From Lacihabitans sp. CS3-21 (GTDB lineage: Bacteria > Bacteroidota > Bacteroidia > Cytophagales > Spirosomataceae): a DNA stretch of 64,000 nt. The position numbers and the translations under genes were made by a program. Shown here one piece after another: positions 17,189 to 24,371 of this stretch (position 1 is the stretch's first letter; every line of letters starts with the position of its first letter). Location of the stretch: NCBI RefSeq assembly GCF_024343675.1, contig NZ_RJUD01000098.1, positions 1-64,000 on the forward strand, written 5' to 3'. The notes below the pieces were generated by a model. That model was not told the origin of the DNA, made no database searches, and was given only the letters and a program-made list of their open reading frames with translations.

Positions 17189-19054
17189 ATGAACAATAAA
17201 TTACCCAATTTGTATTATCTTGGAATAATACTAGTTTTCTTTGTTTATTCGACTCAAGCCCAAAAAGCTGATATCACAAGGATAAATCCTACCAATTGGT
17301 TTGTTGGAATGAAAAATCCGAATGTTCAACTTTTGATTTATGGCAAAAATCTAAAAGCAAATAATGTTATTTTAAAACCTTATGTTGGCGTAAAACTAAA
17401 AAAAGTACATACTGCGGAGAATCCAAACTATTTGTTTTTGGACTTGGAAATTTCTAAAAATACCAAGCCAGGTAATCTTAAATTTACATGTAATGGGACA
17501 ACTTTTGACTATCAACTTAAATCTAAATCTGCAAATCCTAGAGGCCTTAGTCAAGCAGATTTTATATACTTATTGATGCCAGATAGATTTGCCAATGGTG
17601 ATGCATCAAACGATAAATTTGCCGACATGGCAGATCCAAATCATGACAGAAAAAATCCGTTTCTGCGTCATGGAGGTGATTTGAAGGGAGTTACTGAGCA
17701 TTTGGATTACCTTAAAGAACTTGGAGTGACAGCCATTTGGATGACTCCAGTTATTGAAAACAATCAGTTTCTAACCGACGAAGGTGGCGTAATGCGAAGT
17801 GCTTATCATGGCTATGGTTTTACAGATCATTATAATGTAGACAAAAGACTAGGAGGAAATGAGGCATACAAAAAACTCTCGGATGAAGCACACAATAAAG
17901 GTATAAAAATGGTACAAGATGCTGTTTATAACCATGTTGGAATAAATCACTGGTTTTTAAAAGACATGCCCTCAAATGATTGGCTCAATCAATGGGACAA
18001 ATACACCAATACTACTTACAAAGATCAACCACTTTTTGATATTCATGCCTCTGCAAAAGATACCAAGGAAGTAAGAAATGGCTGGTTTACCTCATTTCTG
18101 CCAGATTTGAACCAAAATAATCCTTTCGTAGCCAATTTCTTAATTCAACATGCCCTTTGGTCAGTTGAAACTTTTGACCTTGATGCATGGCGAATAGATA
18201 CCTATATTTATAATGATTTGTACTTTATGAATAAATGTAACCAAGCTTTGCTTACCGAATATCCTAAAATTCATATTTTTGGGGAATCGGCAGTGAGTAC
18301 AGTCATTAGTCAAGCTTATTTTACAAAGAATAATTTGGCTATTCCGTTTAAAAGTAATTTACCTGGTGCACTCGATTTTGTGGTTGAAGAGGCGATGTTT
18401 GAAGCATTAAACCACGATTTTGGTTGGAACGATGGGGTGAGCAGGTTATACACTGTTTTGGCTCAAGATTTGGCCTATGCAGATGCTACCAAAAATGTTA
18501 ACTTTCTTGAAAATCACGACCATCACCGTTTTTTCTCGGTTATTGGCGAAGATTTCAATAAATATAAAATGGGAATAACTTGGTTGATGACTTTAAGAGG
18601 TATTCCACATTTTTATTATGGTACAGAAATTCTGATGAAAAATTTCAAAGATCCTTCCGACGCTGAGGTTAGGAGGGATTTTCCAGGTGGCTGGAAAGAG
18701 GATGCGGTTAATAAATTTGATAAAACTGGAAGAACTGAGCAAGAAAACTTGGCTTTTGATTTTGTGAAGAAATTGGCGAATTACAGAAAAAACTCAGATG
18801 CAATCTCTAATGGTAAATTTATGCAGTTTGTACCGCAAGATGGTGTTTACGTGTATTTTAGGTATACTGATAAGCAAAGGGTAATGGTCGTTTCAAATAC
18901 CAACAAAATAGATAAAACATTGGACACGAGCAGATTTGAAGAAATGCTAAAAGGTTCAAAATCAGCAACAAACATTCTTTCTGATTCCAAATTAAATGAT
19001 ATTTCTACACTTAATATTCCTGCAAAAGGAGTGATGATTCTTGAGATTAACTAA
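17189..19054 (+). CDS. Neopullulanase/cyclomaltodextrinase-like GH13 enzyme (SusA-like)
   Basis: This 621-residue exported enzyme has a signal peptide (ending near TQAQ), an N-terminal immunoglobulin-like domain of about 100 residues (ITRINPTNWFVGMKNPNVQL) typical of SusA/cyclomaltodextrinases, then the GH13 barrel. Catalytic blocks are VQDAVYNHVG, AWRIDTY near residue 333, IFGESAVS near 364 and FLENHDHH near 440. Its role is to cut maltodextrins or pullulan to maltose and small products, probably in the periplasm. It is followed after 11 bp by pgmB and then the GH65 gene in one operon that ends in a terminator. Confidence 0.9.
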   Translation: MNNKLPNLYYLGIILVFFVYSTQAQKADITRINPTNWFVGMKNPNVQLLIYGKNLKANNVILKPYVGVKLKKVHTAENPNYLFLDLEISKNTKPGNLKFTCNGTTFDYQLKSKSANPRGLSQADFIYLLMPDRFANGDASNDKFADMADPNHDRKNPFLRHGGDLKGVTEHLDYLKELGVTAIWMTPVIENNQFLTDEGGVMRSAYHGYGFTDHYNVDKRLGGNEAYKKLSDEAHNKGIKMVQDAVYNHVGINHWFLKDMPSNDWLNQWDKYTNTTYKDQPLFDIHASAKDTKEVRNGWFTSFLPDLNQNNPFVANFLIQHALWSVETFDLDAWRIDTYIYNDLYFMNKCNQALLTEYPKIHIFGESAVSTVISQAYFTKNNLAIPFKSNLPGALDFVVEEAMFEALNHDFGWNDGVSRLYTVLAQDLAYADATKNVNFLENHDHHRFFSVIGEDFNKYKMGITWLMTLRGIPHFYYGTEILMKNFKDPSDAEVRRDFPGGWKEDAVNKFDKTGRTEQENLAFDFVKKLANYRKNSDAISNGKFMQFVPQDGVYVYFRYTDKQRVMVVSNTNKIDKTLDTSRFEEMLKGSKSATNILSDSKLNDISTLNIPAKGVMILEIN

Positions 19055-19065
19055 AATACTAAATA

Positions 19066-19716
19066 ATGATAAAAGCTTTCTTGTTTGATTTGGATGGAGT
19101 AATTGTAGACACAGCGGTATTTCATTATAAAGCTTGGAAAAGATTAACCAATCAGTTGGGATTTGACATTGATGAAGAATTTAATGAAACGCTGAAGGGA
19201 ATAAGCAGAATGGATTCGTTGGATGCCATTTTAAAGCATGGTGGAGTGAGCATAAGCCAAGAAGAAAAAGAGAAATATGCTAAAATAAAAAACGATTGGT
19301 ATCTGGAATTGGTTAACCAGATGACGGTCAATGATATACTTCCTGGAGTTGAAAACTTCTTGAAAGACTCGAGAGAGTTGGGAATAAAAATAGCCTTAGG
19401 TTCTGCCTCAAAAAATGCCAGTCTTATTCTCGAAAAAACAGGAATTTTAGGGCTTTTTGATGCCATAATTGATGGGAATCATGTTTCTAAAAGTAAACCT
19501 GACCCTGAAGTTTTCTTGAAAGGAGCCGAAGCTTTGGATGTAGAATACGACACTTGCGTGGTTTTTGAGGATGCCTATGCAGGCGTACAAGCGGCAAAAG
19601 CAGCTGGAATGGTGGCTGTTGGTATCGGAAGTGTCGAATTCTTGAACAATGCTGATTTTGTGGTAAAAGGTTTATTTGAAATGAGCCCAAGCGAAATAAT
19701 TACGAAAATACTTTAA
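19066..19716 (+). CDS. pgmB: Beta-phosphoglucomutase
   Basis: A 216-residue HAD-superfamily enzyme. The nucleophile motif FDLDGVIVDTAVFH is at residues 7-20 (Asp8, Asp10), a cap domain follows, GSASKN gives motif II, SKPDPEVF motif III and VFEDAYAGVQAAKAAGM motif IV. This set is typical of beta-phosphoglucomutase, which converts beta-glucose-1-phosphate to glucose-6-phosphate. Its position directly before the GH65 phosphorylase gene (18 bp) is the classic arrangement for maltose phosphorolysis and supports the assignment over other HAD phosphatases. Confidence 0.92.
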   Translation: MIKAFLFDLDGVIVDTAVFHYKAWKRLTNQLGFDIDEEFNETLKGISRMDSLDAILKHGGVSISQEEKEKYAKIKNDWYLELVNQMTVNDILPGVENFLKDSRELGIKIALGSASKNASLILEKTGILGLFDAIIDGNHVSKSKPDPEVFLKGAEALDVEYDTCVVFEDAYAGVQAAKAAGMVAVGIGSVEFLNNADFVVKGLFEMSPSEIITKIL

Positions 19717-19734
19717 TTACAAATAATACGAGAG

Positions 19735-22044
19735 ATGAAAAGTTACATTAAGCATGACGAATGGAGAGTCGTTGAGAGTGGGTTTCATGCAGAATTTAAT
19801 GAGATTACGGAGAGTTTGATGAGCCTCGGTAATGGAAAAATGGGCCAAAGAGGCAATTTTGAAGAAAGATATTCAGGTAAAACACTCCAAGGAAATTATG
19901 TAGCTGGTGTCTGGTTTCCAGACAAAACCAGAGTAGGTTGGTGGAAAAACGGGTATCCTGATTACTTTGCAAAAGTAATAAACTCCATCAACTGGATAGG
20001 TATTGATATTGAAATAGACGGAGAAATGGTGGATTTGGCCAAATGTGAGATTTTGGAGTTTTATCGAGAATTACACATGCAGCATGGTCATTTAATGCGT
20101 TTTTGCAAAATTCGTCTTCAGAATGGCAAAGAATTACACATTGAAAGCGTCAGGTTTTGTAGCATTACGCATGATCAAATAGGACAGGTTGATTACGAAA
20201 TTATTCCCGTAAATTTTGATGGCAAAATAAAAATAACCCCATATTTGGATGGAAATGTTCAGAATCGCGATTCTAATTATAATGAATATTTTTGGGAGGA
20301 GATTTCAAAGTCAGTAACTGATAATAGAGCCTATCTTCAAGTTAAAACCAAAGAGAATAAATTTAATGTAGAAAGATTTGACATCTGTGCTGCAATGGAT
20401 GTTGAAATTTTTCAAGGTGGCCATAAACAAGCTGTTTCTTTCAAAAATATTGAATCTGAGAAATACATAGGCTTGGAGTTTGAAATTGATGCAATCAAAA
20501 TGCAATCAGTTAGGATTTTGAAGAAAGTGGCTATAAATAATTCAAACAATTTCTTTCCTGACTATTTGGTGGCTGAGTGCGAAAAGTCTCTAGATTCTGT
20601 TGCAAATTTGAAATTACAGGTTTTGCAAAGAGACGCTTGGAAATTGAAATGGGAAAATTGTGATATTAAAATAGAAGGAGATGAATCTGCTCAGCAGGGT
20701 ATTAGATTTAATATTTTTCATTTGCTACAGACTTATACCGGGCAAGATGCTCGTCTGAATATTGGTCCGAAAGGATTTACTGGAGAAAAATATGGCGGCG
20801 TAACCTATTGGGACACAGAGGCCTATTGTATTCCATTTTATATGTCAGCGGCAGATCATTCTGTAGCACGTAATTTGTTGGTTTATAGACATAACCATCT
20901 TCAAAAGGCCATATTGAATGCTCAAAAGTTAGGTTTTAAAAAAGGGGCGGCATTATACCCGATGGTAACCATGAATGGTGAGGAGTGCCACAATGAGTGG
21001 GAAATTACCTTTGAGGAAATTCATAGGAACGGAGCCATTGCCTATGCTATTTATGATTATATCAACTACACTGGCGATGAAACTTATCTAAATGAGTTTG
21101 GCTTGGAAGTATTGGTTTCCATTTCTAGGTTTTGGTCCCAAAGAATAACATGGTCGGAGAATTTACGAAAATTTGTGATGTTGGGTGTAACAGGTCCAAA
21201 TGAATATGAGAACAACGTTAATAACAATTGGTATACCAATTATATCGCCATTTGGACGCTCAAATATACTTTAGAAGCCATATCTAAAGTAAAAAATAGC
21301 CCAACTGATTACCTAAGAATCAAGGCAGAGTTAAATTTTGAGGAAAATGAAGAAACCGCCAGATGGATTGAGATTATAGACAACATGCACTTTCCTTATG
21401 ATGAAGAAAGGCAAGTTTATTTACAACAAGACGGCTTTTTGGATAAAGAACTTTTGACTGTAGATCAAATCCCTCAGCATCGCCCAATAAATCAGAATTG
21501 GTCTTGGGATAGAATTCTTCGATCATGTTTCATTAAACAGGCAGATGTTTTGCAAGGATTATATTTCTTCGAGGACGATTTTGATATCGATACCCAAAGA
21601 AGAAATTTTGATTTCTACGAGCCAATGACAGTCCACGAATCCTCGCTTTCACCTTGTGTTCATACTATTTTGGCATGTAAATTAGATAAGATAGAAAAAG
21701 CTTACGAAATGTATGTTCGGACAGCTAGACTAGATTTAGATGATTATAACAATGATACGGAGGATGGATTGCACATAACTTCCATGGCTGGAACTTGGAT
21801 GTCCGTGGTTAAAGGATTTGGTGGAATGCGGGTAAAAAATACCCAATTGCATCTTAATCCTATTCTACCTGCTAACTGGGCATCTCTATCGTTTAGGATT
21901 GGTTTGAAAAATAATCTTTTGGAAATTGGTATTTCAAAAGACGGAGTCACAATTAAGAACCTTTCAGAATCCGATGTTGAAATTTCGCTTTTTGATATTA
22001 AAGTACTAATAAAGGGAAATTCCGAGTATTTTAGTGTTGGATAA
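19735..22044 (+). CDS. Glycoside hydrolase family 65 phosphorylase, probably maltose phosphorylase
   Basis: A 769-residue cytoplasmic enzyme of GH65: an N-terminal beta-sandwich, a helical linker, an (alpha/alpha)6 barrel and a short C-terminal sheet. The catalytic Glu lies in GVTGPNEYENNVNNNWYTN (about residues 482-500). WDTEAYCIPFY near residue 360 is a sugar-contact block and HESSLSPCVHTILA near 635 belongs to the phosphate-binding region. Family members split maltose, trehalose or kojibiose with phosphate to glucose plus beta-glucose-1-phosphate; maltose is favoured by the amylase and neopullulanase neighbours. The product feeds the pgmB enzyme encoded just upstream. Confidence 0.9.
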   Translation: MKSYIKHDEWRVVESGFHAEFNEITESLMSLGNGKMGQRGNFEERYSGKTLQGNYVAGVWFPDKTRVGWWKNGYPDYFAKVINSINWIGIDIEIDGEMVDLAKCEILEFYRELHMQHGHLMRFCKIRLQNGKELHIESVRFCSITHDQIGQVDYEIIPVNFDGKIKITPYLDGNVQNRDSNYNEYFWEEISKSVTDNRAYLQVKTKENKFNVERFDICAAMDVEIFQGGHKQAVSFKNIESEKYIGLEFEIDAIKMQSVRILKKVAINNSNNFFPDYLVAECEKSLDSVANLKLQVLQRDAWKLKWENCDIKIEGDESAQQGIRFNIFHLLQTYTGQDARLNIGPKGFTGEKYGGVTYWDTEAYCIPFYMSAADHSVARNLLVYRHNHLQKAILNAQKLGFKKGAALYPMVTMNGEECHNEWEITFEEIHRNGAIAYAIYDYINYTGDETYLNEFGLEVLVSISRFWSQRITWSENLRKFVMLGVTGPNEYENNVNNNWYTNYIAIWTLKYTLEAISKVKNSPTDYLRIKAELNFEENEETARWIEIIDNMHFPYDEERQVYLQQDGFLDKELLTVDQIPQHRPINQNWSWDRILRSCFIKQADVLQGLYFFEDDFDIDTQRRNFDFYEPMTVHESSLSPCVHTILACKLDKIEKAYEMYVRTARLDLDDYNNDTEDGLHITSMAGTWMSVVKGFGGMRVKNTQLHLNPILPANWASLSFRIGLKNNLLEIGISKDGVTIKNLSESDVEISLFDIKVLIKGNSEYFSVG

Positions 22045-22058
22045 TTTCTTGATATTTA

Positions 22059-22096
22059 AGAGAAAACAAATCTACCGGGATTTGTTTTCTCTTTTT
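22059..22096 (+). terminator. Rho-independent terminator of the neopullulanase-pgmB-GH65 operon
   Basis: A perfect 14-bp stem (22059-22072 with 22079-22092), a 6-base loop TACCGG and a T-run to 22096. It lies 15 bp beyond the GH65 stop codon and 25 bp before the NUDIX gene. Confidence 0.88.
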
Positions 22097-22120
22097 ATGT
22101 GAATTTTGAGGATGTAAAAT

Positions 22121-22669
22121 ATGGAAAAAGAAAAAAATAATTGGGAGAAAATATCTACTGTAGTTCCTTATTCTAATCCTTGGATTGAGGTTCAACACCA
22201 TGAGGTTATCAATCCGTCGGGAGGTAAGGGAATATATGGCCAAGTGAACTTTAAAAATATCGCCATTGGCGTTGTTCCTGTTGATAATCAAGGCAATACT
22301 TATTTGGTTGGTCAGTTTCGTTTTCCTTTGGAAGAGTATTCTTGGGAAATTCCCGAAGGTGGATGTCCATTAGGTGAAGATATATTAGGTGCTGCCAAAA
22401 GAGAATTGTTGGAAGAAACAGGTTTTAGTGCTCAAAAATGGACCTTAATTTCTAAAATTCATACCTCAAATTCTGTTTGTAACGAAGTAGGATTCATATT
22501 TCTTGCTGAAGAATTGCATGAAGGGCAAGCTGAGCCAGAAGAAACGGAAGATTTGATAATAAAAAAAGTAAGTTTAAAAGAAGCCGTTGATTTAGTGATG
22601 AATAACCAAATAACGGATTCTATCTCAATTGCCGGAATCTTAAAAATAGCCAGGCTTAAAGGTTTATAG
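22121..22669 (+). CDS. NUDIX hydrolase (ADP-ribose pyrophosphatase-like)
   Basis: The 182-residue protein carries a complete Nudix box near residues 78-100: G-GCPLG-E, then seven residues, then RELLEETGF. The upstream IAIGVVPVDNQGNTYLVGQFR and EIPEG segments match the ADP-ribose/nucleoside diphosphate sugar pyrophosphatase branch. It should hydrolyse an ADP-sugar or related compound in a magnesium-dependent reaction. The gene follows a terminator, so it has its own transcript; its stop codon abuts that of surE, which converges on it. Confidence 0.9.
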   Translation: MEKEKNNWEKISTVVPYSNPWIEVQHHEVINPSGGKGIYGQVNFKNIAIGVVPVDNQGNTYLVGQFRFPLEEYSWEIPEGGCPLGEDILGAAKRELLEETGFSAQKWTLISKIHTSNSVCNEVGFIFLAEELHEGQAEPEETEDLIIKKVSLKEAVDLVMNNQITDSISIAGILKIARLKGL

Positions 22670-23446
22670 TCAGAACTCAATACCACTATTTATAAGTGAT
22701 TCTATAGCAGAATAGTTTGTTAAATCGTATTGGCAAGGTACGACAGAAATGTAATTGTTTTCAAGAGCCCAAAGGTCATTATCTGTCGCTTCACTTTCTC
22801 TATTTACAAAATGCCCACCCATCCAATAGTAAGGCCTACCATGTGGGTCTTTGCGGGAGTCAAACTCCTCTTGCCAATAACCGTTTGTTTGCCTACATAC
22901 TTTAATTCCTTTTATTTCTCCTTTTTTACTATTGGGAAAATTTACGTTAAGAGCTGTTCCTTTTGCCATGCCATTTTTTAAAACAAAATGGGCAATTTGG
23001 GATAAATATGGCCTAGTATGCTCAAAATCTGCGTCATAGTGAAAATCGTCAAGTGAAAAACCAATTGCAGGAATTCCTTCTATAGCTCCTTCAATAGCGG
23101 CTGACATTGTTCCTGAATAGATAACCGAAATGGAAGAGTTGGAGCCATGGTTTATGCCACTAACCAACAGGTCTATTTTTCTTCCTTTCAAAAATTCATG
23201 TTTTGCAAGTTTTACGCAATCAGCAGGAGTACCAGAGCATTCGTAAGAAGCAATATCTCCAAAAATTGGTGACTTTTTAATATGGATAGTGGTGTCAACA
23301 GTAATAGCGTGACCCATACCCGAATTTGGGCTATCGGGAGCCATTACGTACACTTCACCTATTTTAGACATCTCTTCAATCAATACTTTGATGCCTTTTG
23401 AAGTTATTCCATCGTCGTTTGTAACTAGTATTAATGGTTTTGTCAT
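22670..23446 (-). CDS. surE: 5'/3'-nucleotidase SurE
   Basis: A 258-residue protein with the SurE signature at its N-terminus, ILVTNDDGITSKGIKVL (Asp-Asp metal ligands), then MAPDSPNSGMGHAIT, the CSGTPADCVKLA block and VSGINHGSNSS. SurE dephosphorylates nucleoside monophosphates using a divalent metal, and acts in survival and nucleotide salvage. Length is normal for the family. It converges on the NUDIX gene without any intergenic base between stop codons. A -7 element upstream (23498-23505) gives it a leader of roughly 45-50 bases. Confidence 0.95.
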   Translation of the reverse strand: MTKPLILVTNDDGITSKGIKVLIEEMSKIGEVYVMAPDSPNSGMGHAITVDTTIHIKKSPIFGDIASYECSGTPADCVKLAKHEFLKGRKIDLLVSGINHGSNSSISVIYSGTMSAAIEGAIEGIPAIGFSLDDFHYDADFEHTRPYLSQIAHFVLKNGMAKGTALNVNFPNSKKGEIKGIKVCRQTNGYWQEEFDSRKDPHGRPYYWMGGHFVNRESEATDNDLWALENNYISVVPCQYDLTNYSAIESLINSGIEF

Positions 23447-23497
23447 GTCTTATAATTTCTAAAAATTTGTTGAGTTAAATCCAAATAAAATGTAACT

Positions 23498-23505
23498 CAA
23501 AGGTA
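23498..23505 (-). promoter_or_regulatory. -7 promoter element of surE
   Basis: TACCTTTG on the minus strand matches TAnnTTTG exactly, about 50 bp before the surE ATG. No well-spaced -33 box. Confidence 0.5.
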
Positions 23506-23602
23506 AGATTTTTAAATTTCTTCTAACTATCAATTCATTAAAATTTGTCATAAATTAGAACGTAAACTTATAATAATTGGTGAAATTTTTCCCAATTTGT
23601 GC

Positions 23603-23610
23603 TATTTTTG
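23603..23610 (+). promoter_or_regulatory. -7 promoter element of the deoxynucleoside kinase gene
   Basis: TATTTTTG followed by CAT, 20 bp before the ATG at 23631. It matches TAnnTTTG; a TTG at 23577-23579 is 23 bp upstream, longer than the usual 19-21. Confidence 0.5.
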
Positions 23611-23630
23611 CATAAATATTAACAAATGAA

Positions 23631-24260
23631 ATGCATATAGCTATTACTGGCAATATTGGAGCTGGAAAAACCACATTAGCTGAAAAACTCGCTGAGCACT
23701 ATGGCTGGGAAGTTTATTATGAAGCAGTTGATGGAAATCCTTATTTAGCCCCATTTTATACTGATATGGCTAAATGGTCTTTTCATTTACAAATATTCTT
23801 TCTAAACTCAAGATTTGAACAAGTTCTGAAGATTATAAATCAGCAGGAAAAAACCATCATTCAGGACCGTACGATTTATGAGGATGCCTATATTTTTGCC
23901 CAAAATTTATACGAAAATGGACAAATGAATGAAACCGATTACAACACCTATCGGGGACTTTTTAATACCATAATGAAAGCTATATCTCCGCCCGATTTGA
24001 TGATTTACCTAAAAGCGGATATTTCAAAACTTACAACCCAAATAAAAAAGCGGAATAGAGATTTTGAGCAAAATATCGACCCTAATTATTTATTAAGTCT
24101 TAATAAATTGTATGAAGGTTTTACTAAGGAATATCAGCATGGTAAATTGATAGAAATTGACGTCAATAATTTGGATTTTGTGGCTGAACCAGATGATTTC
24201 AAGAGTATTGTAGAAAGGATAGACAAAACAATAAATTTGGGTACACAGCTCAAAATTTAA
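23631..24260 (+). CDS. Deoxynucleoside kinase (deoxyadenosine/deoxyguanosine kinase type)
   Basis: A 209-residue kinase. The P-loop GNIGAGKTT is at residues 7-15, the substrate-binding YYEAVDGNPYLAPFYTD near 29-45, and the catalytic/lid DRTIYEDAYIFA near 79-90 followed by LKADISKLTTQIKKRNRD, which holds the LID arginines. It phosphorylates deoxynucleosides from salvage. The neighbour surE removes nucleotide phosphates, but the genes are divergent and probably separately controlled. Substrate preference is not readable from sequence. Confidence 0.9.
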   Translation: MHIAITGNIGAGKTTLAEKLAEHYGWEVYYEAVDGNPYLAPFYTDMAKWSFHLQIFFLNSRFEQVLKIINQQEKTIIQDRTIYEDAYIFAQNLYENGQMNETDYNTYRGLFNTIMKAISPPDLMIYLKADISKLTTQIKKRNRDFEQNIDPNYLLSLNKLYEGFTKEYQHGKLIEIDVNNLDFVAEPDDFKSIVERIDKTINLGTQLKI

Positions 24261-24371
24261 CTTTATTTATAATAATTATTTCGCCTTTATTGGTTCGAAT
24301 TTTGTTATTTTGATAATAATTTAGAAAAAAGTCCTGATAAAAAAAATTAATCAATTGAATATTAATCACTT

